Source of the DNA: Nitrospirae bacterium GWC2_57_9
Lineage (GTDB): Bacteria; Nitrospirota; UBA9217
NCBI GenBank assembly: GCA_001805085.1
Contig: MHEA01000110.1
Location: 9,804 to 16,353 of the forward strand
Direction: 5' to 3'
DNA: 6,550 nucleotides
The position numbers and the translations under genes were made by a program. Positions 1 to 5,632 of the stretch are shown in pieces. Under the pieces are notes generated by a model. It was not told the DNA's origin. It did no database searches and was given only the letters and a program-made list of their open reading frames with translations. How positions within the stretch are numbered: position 1 is the stretch's first letter; every line of letters begins with the position of its first letter.

Positions 1-119
1 CCGAGCTTATCCCCTTCCGCAAGGAAACGGATGCCCGCGAATTCCTGAAAGACCATCAGGGGAGCCGGATCGTCTCTTACAAGGACGTTACCGCCCAGGT
101 CCTGAAGGCGCTCAGATGA
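1..119 (+). CDS. NosL-like accessory protein, C-terminal fragment
   Basis: The reading frame entering from the left edge (first complete codon at base 3) gives 38 residues, starting ELIPFRKETDAREFL and ending at TGA 117-119. The pattern 'PF-x-acidic-x-x-A-x-x-F-x-x-x-H-x-G-x-R-[IV]-x-x-[FY]-x-[DE]-[IV]' is the typical C-terminal end of the NosL family. NosL proteins are small copper-binding envelope lipoproteins, first known as accessory factors for the copper sites of nitrous oxide reductase, and are also found in non-denitrifiers. The copper-binding N-terminal part and any lipobox lie outside the window. The stop overlaps the next start (ATGA), which ties it to the operon that follows. The assignment rests on one short stretch, so it is good but not certain. 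Confidence 0.65.
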   Translation, partial: ELIPFRKETDAREFLKDHQGSRIVSYKDVTAQVLKALR

Positions 120-433
120 ACGGCATGAGAAGATCTTCTCTCTGGCTAGGTTCGCTCTCGCTCGGCCTGCTGCTGCTCGCCGCTGCTTTCGGACACGCGG
201 CAATCGAACGGCACCAGCGTTCAGCCATGGTGCAGGCAAAAGCGGACCTCGTCAGGCAGCTCGAACTGACCGACCTCTGTCTCTTTACGGAGGCCCGCTA
301 TACCCGCCATCCCTCCCAGGCAGACCTGCACAGCCCCTTCCAGGACCATCCCCTGTCGCTCGAGCATTTTCCCTCGGGCTCGCTGATGCCGAGGCCGGCG
401 GCAAGAACGGAACCCCATGCGCCCCTGGATTGA
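116..433 (+). CDS. small membrane-anchored Cys/His protein of unknown function (105 aa)
   Basis: I do not recognise a named family. Residues 9-29 form one hydrophobic segment preceded by Arg-Arg, which fits an N-in signal anchor or uncleaved signal peptide. The remaining ~75 residues would then be periplasmic. The soluble part has a short charged helix (31-50) and a segment with one cysteine and regularly spaced histidines: C55, H65, H72, H78, H84, in LTDLCLFTEARYTRH and FQDHPLSLEHFPSG. These could bind a metal, but that is inference. The start at 116 overlaps the preceding NosL-like stop as ATGA; an alternative start is M4 (base 125). The 3' end overlaps the permease by 17 bp. Position between a NosL-like protein and an ABC exporter suggests an accessory subunit that hands something to, or senses something for, the transporter. 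Confidence 0.75.
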   Translation: MNGMRRSSLWLGSLSLGLLLLAAAFGHAAIERHQRSAMVQAKADLVRQLELTDLCLFTEARYTRHPSQADLHSPFQDHPLSLEHFPSGSLMPRPAARTEPHAPLD

Positions 434-1553
434 GAAACAGCGGAACATAATCGACTTCACCCTCTCCTCGCTCCTGCGCAGAAAAGGGAAAAACCTGGCC
501 CTTCTGGCGTCGTACGTGCTCGTGGTCTTTCTTCTGGCCTCGGTAATGTTCTTTACGCACGCGCTGAAACGGGAAGCATCCCTCGTGCTCAAAGAAGCGC
601 CGGAGATCGTGGTCCAGAGCATGACCGCGGGAAGGCACGAACTGATCTCCCGGGACTACATCAGGATCATAAATTCGATCAAAGGCGTGCGAAGAGTGCA
701 GGGACGGCTCTGGGGCTACTATTACGACCCCGTGGTGGGCGCCAATTACACCTTCATGGCCCCGCGGGAATTCCCGTACAGGGCCGGAGAACTGATCATC
801 GGGCAGGGCGTTTCCGCGGCCCGCCAGGCCTTTCCCGGGGACATGCTGCCCTTCCGGACCTGGCAGGGCGAGCTGCTGCCCTTCACCATTCTGAAGACAC
901 TGTCCCGGGAATCTGAACTGGTCTCGGCTGACCTCATCCTGGTCTCGGAACAGGACTTCAGGGCCCTCTTCGGGACCAGGAAGGACCTTTTCACCGATAT
1001 CACCGTGAGCGTCAGGAACCCCAAAGAGATCTCCACCGTTGCCGCGAAGATCGCCCGGTCCTTCCCGGAAACGCGGGTCATCACCAGGAACGAGATCCTC
1101 CGGACCTATGACTCCATCTTCGACTGGCGGAGCGGGATCATCGTGGTGATCCTGTCCGTTGCCGCGCTGGCCTTCGTGATCTTTGCCTGGGACAAGGCCT
1201 CGGGCCTGAGCGCCGAGGAGCGAAAAGAGATCGGCATCCTGAAGGCCATCGGCTGGGAGACGTCGGACGTGCTCCTGATGAAGTTCTGGGAAGGCACGAT
1301 CATCTCCCTCTCGTCGTTCCTGGCAGGCCTGCTCCTCGCCTACGTCCATGTCTTCAGCACGTCCGTGGTCCTCTTCGCGCCCGTGCTCAAGGGCTGGTCA
1401 GTCCTGTACCCGGAGTTCAGGCTCGTGCCGTTCATCGATCCCTACCAGGTGGCCACGCTCTTCTTCCTGACCGTCGTCCCCTATACCGTCGCGACCATCA
1501 TCCCCTCGTGGAGGGCCGCCACCATCGATCCTGATTCCGTGATGAGGTCCTGA
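417..1553 (+). CDS. ABC transporter permease, FtsX/MacB type
   Basis: This 378-aa protein has the four-helix layout of type VII (MacB/LolCE/FtsX) ABC permeases. TM1 is at about 27-47, followed by a periplasmic domain of roughly 190 residues. TM2 is at 240-258, TM3 at 293-313 and TM4 at 343-362. Between TM2 and TM3 lies the family's cytoplasmic coupling helix, EERKEIGILKAIGW (267-280), which contacts the ATPase. The C-terminus PSWRAATIDPDSVMRS is the usual FtsX ending (P-x-x-x-A-A-x-x-x-P). Such permeases do not move substrate through a pore; they couple ATP hydrolysis to movement in the periplasmic domain. The start at 417 lies inside the end of the upstream gene, with a weak GGAAC-like ribosome site. 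The ATPase gene starts 2 bp after the stop. The substrate cannot be read from sequence; the NosL-like neighbour suggests copper or protein-maturation work. Confidence 0.9.
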   Translation: MRPWIEKQRNIIDFTLSSLLRRKGKNLALLASYVLVVFLLASVMFFTHALKREASLVLKEAPEIVVQSMTAGRHELISRDYIRIINSIKGVRRVQGRLWGYYYDPVVGANYTFMAPREFPYRAGELIIGQGVSAARQAFPGDMLPFRTWQGELLPFTILKTLSRESELVSADLILVSEQDFRALFGTRKDLFTDITVSVRNPKEISTVAAKIARSFPETRVITRNEILRTYDSIFDWRSGIIVVILSVAALAFVIFAWDKASGLSAEERKEIGILKAIGWETSDVLLMKFWEGTIISLSSFLAGLLLAYVHVFSTSVVLFAPVLKGWSVLYPEFRLVPFIDPYQVATLFFLTVVPYTVATIIPSWRAATIDPDSVMRS

Positions 1554-1555
1554 CC

Positions 1556-2236
1556 ATGCTGGAGCTGCGCGACATACGCAAGGTCTTTAACGAGGGAAAG
1601 CCCCATGAGCTGATCGCCCTGGACAACGTGAGCCTGTCCTTCGAGGAACAAAAGGTGACCGTGCTCAAGGGCCCCAGCGGGTCCGGCAAGACCACGCTCC
1701 TCTCCCTGGCCGGCTGCATGGCGCGGCCTACGTCGGGCAGGATCAGGCTCGGGCAGCGCGACCTGTCGAGCCTGCCCGAACGCTTCCTGACCGGGATCAG
1801 GCGCAGGACCTTCGGGTTCATCTTCCAGCAGTTCAACCTGATGAAAGGCATCACCGCGCTGGAGAACGTGATGCTGCCGGCCTACCCCCTCGGCGGGGAC
1901 CATGCTGCGCTCAAGGAACGGGCGCTGCAGCTCCTGGACGTCTTCGGGATCAGGGCCCGCGCCTTGTCACGGGCCGAGTGGCTCTCCGGAGGCGAGGCGC
2001 AGCGCACCGCCATAGCCCGGGCGCTGATCAACGATCCTTCCATCGTGATCGCCGACGAACCCACTGCCCATCTCGATACAAAGCTGTCCCGGGAGTTCAT
2101 GGAGATCGTGGCCCGGTTCAAAGAGCAGAAAAAAACCGTGATCATAGCCAGCCACGACCCCCTGGTGTACGATTCCCCGGTCATCGACCGGATCGTTTCC
2201 ATGCGCGACGGCAGGATCGAAGGGACCGGTACATGA
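1556..2236 (+). CDS. ABC transporter ATP-binding protein, LolD/MacB type
   Basis: This complete 226-aa nucleotide-binding subunit has all expected motifs. Walker A is GPSGSGKTT (39-47), the Q-loop is FIFQQFNLM (Q91/Q92), the signature is LSGGEAQR (143-150), Walker B is IVIADE (163-168), the D-loop is PTAHLD (169-174) and the H-loop histidine is H200 (IIASHD). The length and the FGFIFQQFNL stretch fit the LolD/MacB/FtsE group that pairs with FtsX-type permeases such as the one directly upstream. One difference from the commonest form is 'PTAHLD' where most members have 'PTGNLD'. The start has a clear ribosome site, GAGGT at 1544-1548, 7 nt upstream. The stop overlaps the next start (ATGA). It would hydrolyse ATP in the cytoplasm to drive the upstream permease. 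Confidence 0.93.
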   Translation: MLELRDIRKVFNEGKPHELIALDNVSLSFEEQKVTVLKGPSGSGKTTLLSLAGCMARPTSGRIRLGQRDLSSLPERFLTGIRRRTFGFIFQQFNLMKGITALENVMLPAYPLGGDHAALKERALQLLDVFGIRARALSRAEWLSGGEAQRTAIARALINDPSIVIADEPTAHLDTKLSREFMEIVARFKEQKKTVIIASHDPLVYDSPVIDRIVSMRDGRIEGTGT

Positions 2237-3222
2237 TCCTCCATCCCGCCGTCATTGCCCTGCTCGCCTCTTCCGGCCTGATCAGCCTCCTGGTCCTCTA
2301 TTCGGCAAGGCACGCAATCCGCATATACAGGAAATGGGACCTCAAGAGCGGCAGCAGCCTGCAGCTCGAGCTGGAGCGCCGGACCTATCTTATCTCCACG
2401 GTCCTCGCCTACGTGTTCGGGTTTCAGCTCATTTCCCTGTTCCTCTTCATCTACACCGCCGACAGCCTCTGCACCCTTTTTACAGGCGCCATGTGCGCGG
2501 CAGGCACGCTCCAGGTGAACCGCTTCGGGTACCCGGTCCTCTTTCTCAAAGTCCTGAACTTCATCCTTGCCGGCCTCTGGCTCATCATGAACAATACGGA
2601 CAACCGGGCCGAGGACTACCCGCTCATAAGGCCGAAATACCTCTTCCTGCTCGTTCTGACCCCGCTCATCATTGCCGACACGGTCCTCCAGGCCCGCTAT
2701 TTCCTCGGACTGCACCCCGATGTGATCACCTCCTGCTGCGGCAGCCTGTTCAGCGGCAGTGATAACGCCTTTTCCGACCTGGCCGCGTTCCCTCCCGCTA
2801 TCATGAAAGCCCTCTTCTCCGTTGTCATGGTCGCAGTCCTCGCCGCGTCAGCATTTTTTTACAAGACCGGGGAAAGGGGTTATCTCCTCCCCGTTCTTTC
2901 GATCGCAGCCTTTCTGGTCGCTGCCGCATCCATGCTCTCCTTCATCGGACCCTATATCTACGAGCTGCCGACCCATCATTGCCCTTTCTGCCTGCTCCAG
3001 GAGGGATACGGGTATGTGGGGTATTTCCTGTACGCCGCCCTGTTCTGCGGAACCGTTGCCGGGATGGGCGTGGGCGTTCTGATCCTGTTCAGAAACAAGC
3101 CGAGCCTCGTCGCGATCATCCCAGCGCTCCAGAAGAAACTGGCGCTCGTCTCCTTTCTTTCCTATCTCCTTTTTGTGCTGCTCGTCCTCTTCCGCATTGC
3201 AATGTCGAACCTGGTGATGTAG
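2233..3222 (+). CDS. polytopic membrane protein with paired cysteines, VKOR-like pattern (329 aa)
   Basis: The ATG at 2233 overlaps the ATPase stop (ATGA) and has AGGGA about 8 nt upstream. The frame stays open upstream to 1978, but that part is only the shadow of the ATPase gene. The protein is strongly hydrophobic, with about eight segments, roughly at 4-24, 53-76, 101-120, 136-153, 190-210, 217-240, 261-286 and 303-323. Seven cysteines occur: C80 and C88 (C-x7-C), C168-C169 in SCCGS, C250 and C253 in HHCPFCLL (C-x2-C), and C272. A loop C-x7-C followed by a Gly/Pro stretch (NRFGYP) and a later membrane-edge CxxC recalls VKOR/DsbB thiol oxidoreductases, but overall similarity is not established. 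It is last in the NosL/ABC operon, so a role in thiol or metal redox supply to that system is plausible. I do not recognise a named family. Confidence 0.85.
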   Translation: MILHPAVIALLASSGLISLLVLYSARHAIRIYRKWDLKSGSSLQLELERRTYLISTVLAYVFGFQLISLFLFIYTADSLCTLFTGAMCAAGTLQVNRFGYPVLFLKVLNFILAGLWLIMNNTDNRAEDYPLIRPKYLFLLVLTPLIIADTVLQARYFLGLHPDVITSCCGSLFSGSDNAFSDLAAFPPAIMKALFSVVMVAVLAASAFFYKTGERGYLLPVLSIAAFLVAAASMLSFIGPYIYELPTHHCPFCLLQEGYGYVGYFLYAALFCGTVAGMGVGVLILFRNKPSLVAIIPALQKKLALVSFLSYLLFVLLVLFRIAMSNLVM

Positions 3223-3237
3223 CAAATCAATCAATTT

Positions 3238-3319
3238 CTTTGACACTGATCAACATGGATTATCTATGAAGTTATCATGATCCTTCATAGATTTTAATCG
3301 GATTTTATCTGTGTCAAAG
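3238..3319. repeat. 82-bp imperfect palindrome
   Basis: The outer arms CTTTGACAC (3238-3246) and GTGTCAAAG (3311-3319) are perfect 9-bp inverted copies. The inner arms ATCTATGAAG (3262-3271) and CTTCATAGAT (3283-3292) are perfect 10-bp inverted copies around an 11-nt loop that itself contains ATCATGAT. The segments between inner and outer arms also pair partly (about 10 of 16). It starts 16 bp after the stop of the 329-aa gene. It resembles palindromic intergenic repeats scattered through many environmental genomes. In RNA it would fold into a long hairpin that could end or protect the operon transcript, though no U-run follows. Confidence 0.7.
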
Positions 3320-3380
3320 CACTTGACCCTTGGCTTTCCCTCACCCTGCACTCGCGATAGGAAACCCATCCTCACCCCGT

Positions 3381-3401
3381 CCCTCTCCTTGAAGGAGAGG
3401 G
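3381..3401. repeat. perfect 21-bp palindrome
   Basis: CCCTCTCCTT (3381-3390) and AAGGAGAGGG (3392-3401) are exact inverted copies with a single central G. They are preceded by CCTCACCCCGT. A one-base centre makes a simple RNA hairpin loop poor, so I read it as a dispersed intergenic repeat unit or protein-binding dyad, not a terminator. Confidence 0.7.
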
Positions 3402-3426
3402 GCAGGTGGACAAAGATATTTCTATC

Positions 3427-3500
3427 GACGCGAAGGGGGATGTGCAAAAAATACACAACCAAAAGATATCTCGCGCAAAGCCGCTAAGGCGCAAAGAAAG
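3427..3500 (+). repeat. 74-bp dispersed repeat, copy 1 (inverted relative to 5141-5214)
   Basis: This segment runs from GACGCGAAGGGGGATG to CGCAAAGAAAG. It matches the reverse complement of 5141-5214 with, by hand alignment, three substitutions and four single-base indels over 76 columns (about 91% identity). Its core, CTCGCGCAAAGCCGCTAAG, is identical in both. No coding potential is seen. Confidence 0.88.
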
Positions 3501-3651
3501 ACAACGGCTCCTGATGTGCTATCTTTAAATTAATTCCTAAGGCTCTTACATCGAAACAAAAGTACTAACAGGAGAAAGGTGGTGAGAATGACATAAAAAC
3601 GCAAATCGGGATCAACGATGCTTCATGAACCGCAACTGGGCCTACAACACT

Positions 3652-3657
3652 GGAGGG
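3652..3657 (+). promoter_or_regulatory. ribosome binding site deciding the cytochrome start
   Basis: GGAGGG lies 3 nt before the ATG at 3661. The spacing is short, but this start directly yields a normal signal peptide (MKSFTLF...). The upstream in-frame ATG at 3625 would add 12 polar residues before it and has no good ribosome site. Confidence 0.65.
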
Positions 3658-3660
3658 AAT

Positions 3661-4944
3661 ATGAAATCATTCACGTTATTCTGTCTGGTGCTTGCCCTTG
3701 CAGTCCCGTTCACGAACGCCGAGGCTCAAACAACGGGAAAGGCGACCACCATCGACGAGCTTGCAAAGATGTACGATGTATCTTCCTGCAAAAAATGCCA
3801 TGCACAGATCTACAATGAATGGGAAAAATCGATTCATGCACGTTCTCTCATCGGCACCGGACGGACCATGGCCACCATCAAGACGGCCATCACCGACGGC
3901 ATGATGAAGGAATGGACGAAATCGGGTGTCAGGGACGTGAAGGACATCAAGGTGGAGCATATGATGCACTGCCTCAAATGCCACCTGCCCCAGCTCAAGG
4001 ACGCGACTGACGATGTTGCCCGCCAGATCGCGCAAGCGGTGATGGACAGCGACCAGGCCACCCTGGAGAAAGTGAACATCAACTGCATCATCTGCCACAA
4101 CCGGAAAGCGCTGGTCCACAAGATGGTGGACGGCGATCCGGAGCCGAACGTGATCTACGGCAACAAGGACGGCTCTCATGGGGACAAGATGTTCACGTTC
4201 ATGAAAAAGAGCCCCATCATGAAGGAATCCATCATCTGCGGCCAGTGCCATGGCCTGGGACCGAACTTCGACCTGGCCAACCCCACACAGTGCGCCACCC
4301 TCTACGGCAGCTATCTTCACAACTACGTTCAAGCCGAAGGCGTGGAACTCCAGACCTGCCAGGACTGCCATATGCACGTGGACAAGAAGGGCCATCTGAT
4401 GCCTGCTTATCGCGATCCGCAAATGGCAAAGAAGGCCGTGACCGTCGAAGTCCAGACCAAGGGCTACCAGGTCCTGTACAAGGCCGGGGAGCACATCCCG
4501 ACCGCGGCGATCCAGGTACGGATGACGAGCAACGCCGGCCACCGCATCCCCGATGGCTGACCCTCGCCGAATAGAGCGGTCCTGGAAGTGACCGCAAAGA
4601 CCAAGGACGGAAAAGAGATATTCTACGATTCAAAGATCTACATGCCCCAGTCCCCTGCCTATGGCCGGGGCGACAAGATGGTGTACGGACCCTTCAGGAA
4701 ATCCGGCATGCTGCGCGACACGAGCCTGCAGCCGGGCCAGACCAAGACAGAGCTTTTCGATATAAAATTCCCCTATGAAGACACGGAAAAGGAAGGCAAG
4801 AAGGTAAGGGAGATCAAGGCAAAGGAAATGAACGTGACCGTGAAGCTGTGGTATATGCCTGCGGGAGGCGACCCGAAGACAGGGACCGTTAATAAGGACC
4901 AATATCTTTTGTATGAGACAACGAGGACGGTGAGTGTAAAGTAA
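3661..4944 (+). CDS. secreted pentahaem c-type cytochrome with in-frame UGA, predicted selenoprotein (427 aa)
   Basis: The signal peptide is about residues 1-22 (MKSFTLFCLVLALAV..., cleavage near AEA-Q). Five covalent haem motifs follow: CKKCH (43-47), CLKCH (104-108), CIICH (142-146), CGQCH (193-197) and CQDCH (233-237). Extra histidines such as H59, H100, H103, H173, H220 and H239 are possible distal ligands. After residue 260 comes a haem-free, beta-rich domain of about 165 residues. It contains AGHRIPDG (292-299), like the GH-x-x-P-[TD]-G motif of cytochrome c554-type multihaem proteins, then TGA as codon 300. The frame continues as PSPNRAVLEVTAKTKDG to TAA at 4942-4944 with uninterrupted, well-formed protein. 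I interpret codon 300 as selenocysteine. The role is probably periplasmic electron transfer or a reductase; the substrate is unknown. Selenocysteine-containing multihaem cytochromes, perhaps those annotated as ExtKL, have been noted in Desulfuromonadota from memory, unverified. A simple annotation would wrongly split it at 4560. It has no co-directional partner within 400 bp. Confidence 0.88.
4558..4560 (+). other. in-frame TGA read as selenocysteine (Sec300)
   Basis: TGA follows GHRIPDG and precedes Pro-Ser-Pro in the same frame. Removing it as a stop gives one continuous 427-aa protein. Elsewhere in the window TGA ends at least four genes (119, 433, 1553, 2236) and Trp is TGG, so a changed genetic code is unlikely. 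A nonsense mutation is the alternative, but there is no sign of decay downstream. Confidence 0.8.
4576..4595 (+). promoter_or_regulatory. candidate bacterial SECIS hairpin
   Basis: GCGGTC (4576-4581) and GACCGC (4590-4595) form a perfect 6-bp stem around CTGGAAGT. The stem begins 15 nt after the TGA, and the loop starts 21 nt after it. Bacterial SECIS elements lie inside the coding region just after UGA and usually show a G early in the apical loop. If C4582 pairs with G4588, the loop becomes UGGAA, with a G at position 2. The fit is reasonable but only hand-folded. Confidence 0.55.
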
Positions 4945-4955
4945 TGAGCCAGACA

Positions 4956-4984
4956 GCCTGGCCGGTCATGAAGGCCGGTCAGGC
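4956..4984 (+). terminator. hairpin after the cytochrome gene, possible terminator
   Basis: GCCTGGCCGG (4956-4965) pairs with CCGGTCAGGC (4975-4984) over 10 bp, including one G-U pair, around a 9-nt loop. It begins 11 bp after the stop. No immediate U-tract follows (the nearest is CTTTT near 5007), so intrinsic termination would be weak. Its position between convergent genes still suggests a 3'-end role. Confidence 0.5.
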
Positions 4985-5020
4985 AGATAAGCAAATAGAA
5001 ATATCGCTTTTAAGGCAAAA

Positions 5021-5115
5021 TTTCTCGCTTTGCTCAAAATGACAAGTGAGGACAAGTCCTAATTTCTCACCTCGACGCCCCATTCTGTCACCTCGAACGT
5101 AGTGAGAGGTCTTGC
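5021..5115. repeat. degenerate dispersed repeat remnants
   Basis: Two related-looking units occur: TTTCTCGCTTTGCTCAAAAT-GACA from 5021, and TCACCTCGAACGTAGTGAG-AGGTC from about 5088. Such sequences resemble widespread 'TTCTCGCTTCGCTCGAAATGACA'-type intergenic repeats. Between them, AGGAC-AA-GTCCT (5049-5060) is a small dyad nested inside GTGAG...CTCAC. There is no coding potential. Confidence 0.4.
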
Positions 5116-5140
5116 TTCTTGCGAGTCAATAAGTCTTTAT

Positions 5141-5214
5141 CTTACTTTGCGGCTTAGCGGCTTTGCGCGAGATAGCTTTTCGGTTGTTATTTTTGCACAT
5201 CCCCCTTTCGCGTC
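5141..5214 (-). repeat. 74-bp dispersed repeat, copy 2 (inverted relative to 3427-3500)
   Basis: Its reverse complement matches 3427-3500 at about 91% by hand alignment, both segments being 74 bp. Similarity stops sharply outside these bounds on both sides. The pair faces each other with the cytochrome gene between them. Confidence 0.88.
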
Positions 5215-5246
5215 CAAAGATCGTCTTTCCAGCCCCGATTTTATTC

Positions 5247-5271
5247 ATTCCGGGGAGGCTGCAGCCGGAAT
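5247..5271 (-). terminator. small dyad beyond the minus-strand small gene
   Basis: ATTCCGG (5247-5253) and CCGGAAT (5265-5271) are perfect 7-bp inverted copies with an 11-nt centre, and lie 10 bp beyond the stop of the minus-strand small protein gene. No U-run follows on either strand, so a terminator role is only a guess from position. Confidence 0.3.
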
Positions 5272-5281
5272 CCAATTCTTT

Positions 5282-5542
5282 TTATTGTTTTGTATCAGTG
5301 CCGCCCTCCTCAACGGGCTGGGACGGCGCTTCAGCGGGAATCTCAGCCGGCGCGTTCTCATCGCGGGGGCGCTCCCCGGCAATCGCTTCCTTTGGCTCCC
5401 CGGCCGTGACTTCTGCGGGAGTATTCCCGGTCATCTTTCCGGTGTTCTGAACCTTCTCATTCGCCCAACTGCTCTCCCAGTCGGCCCATGCCGATCCCGT
5501 TGCCAGAACCAGTATAAAAAACAACGCTGCCATTTTGCGCAT
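5282..5542 (-). CDS. small secreted acidic Ala/Glu/Pro-rich protein (86 aa)
   Basis: The protein begins with a clean signal peptide, MRKMAALFFILVLATGSAWA (1-20), cleaved before DWESSW. The remaining 66 residues contain no cysteine and little hydrophobicity. They are rich in Glu, Ala, Pro and Thr, with repeated Pro-Ala-Glu units (TPAEV, APAEI, PAEAP), so the mature protein is probably disordered and periplasmic or extracellular. I do not recognise a family. The start at 5542 is chosen because GGAGGGG/AGGG lies just upstream on the minus strand and the signal peptide starts there; an in-frame ATG at 5578 would put 12 polar residues before it. It lies 90 bp downstream of the terpene synthase on the same strand, so the two may be co-transcribed, but nothing links their functions. 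Confidence 0.7.
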   Translation of the reverse strand: MRKMAALFFILVLATGSAWADWESSWANEKVQNTGKMTGNTPAEVTAGEPKEAIAGERPRDENAPAEIPAEAPSQPVEEGGTDTKQ

Positions 5543-5546
5543 AGAA

Positions 5547-5558
5547 CCCTCCCCTCCT
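5547..5558 (-). promoter_or_regulatory. ribosome binding site of the small secreted protein
   Basis: On the minus strand the bases before the ATG read AGGAGGGGAGGG-TTCT-ATG, a strong purine-rich ribosome site that supports the 5542 start over 5578. Confidence 0.65.
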
Positions 5559-5632
5559 GACTCCCGACGGCTGCTCATTCTTTAACCAGCAAATATTCGT
5601 GTATTCGATTTTCTAAATGCCGAAAAAATCCG

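Larger units (their letters stand above)
3223..3660 (+). other. repeat-rich gap and leader upstream of the cytochrome gene
   Basis: No gene is supported here. It is lower in GC than the flanking genes and contains an 82-bp imperfect palindrome, a perfect 21-bp palindrome and one copy of a 74-bp repeat, each listed separately. From 3501 to 3660 lies the probable 5' leader of the cytochrome gene. It includes a ribosome-site-like AGGAGAAAGG (3570-3579) before a three-codon reading frame ATG-ACA-TAA at 3588-3596, which is out of frame with the cytochrome. I see no convincing -35/-10 pair or -24/-12 promoter. Confidence 0.6.
4945..5281. other. intergenic gap between convergent genes
   Basis: No gene is supported in these 337 bases. 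They hold a hairpin after the cytochrome gene, degenerate repeat remnants, the second 74-bp repeat copy and a small dyad before the end of the minus-strand gene, each listed separately. A plus-strand frame at 5102-5560 is open but runs across repeats and antisense to the small secreted protein, and shows no protein-like features. Confidence 0.6.

Noticed and set aside
285..1349. Long minus-strand frame (354 aa)
   Set aside because: It is antisense to the permease, with a Gly/Asp/Arg/His-rich composition typical of shadows of GC-rich genes and no domain.
1978..2232. N-terminal extension of the 329-aa membrane protein
   Set aside because: The extension is Arg/His/Pro-rich and overlaps the conserved ATPase gene in another frame. 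The ATGA start at 2233 fits the operon style.
1882..2715. Minus-strand frame of 277 aa across the ATPase and membrane protein genes
   Set aside because: It lies antisense to two well-supported genes and shows no protein-family features.
3625..3660. Upstream ATG start for the cytochrome
   Set aside because: It would add 12 polar residues before the signal peptide. The start at 3661 has GGAGGG upstream and begins the signal peptide directly.
3676..4542. Minus-strand frame of 288 aa opposite the cytochrome
   Set aside because: It is His/Val/Leu-rich antisense sequence mirroring the CxxCH-rich strand, with no recognisable motif.
4558..4560. Alternative genetic code reading TGA as Trp
   Set aside because: TGA ends several other genes in the window, including ATGA stop/start overlaps, and Trp is TGG throughout.
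4588..4944. Separate 118-aa gene starting at GTG 4588
   Set aside because: It is in the same frame as the cytochrome, lacks a ribosome site, and begins in the middle of a continuous beta-rich domain. It is better read as the part after the UGA.
5102..5560. Plus-strand frame of 152 aa
   Set aside because: It crosses the 74-bp repeat and runs antisense to a gene with a clear signal peptide and ribosome site.
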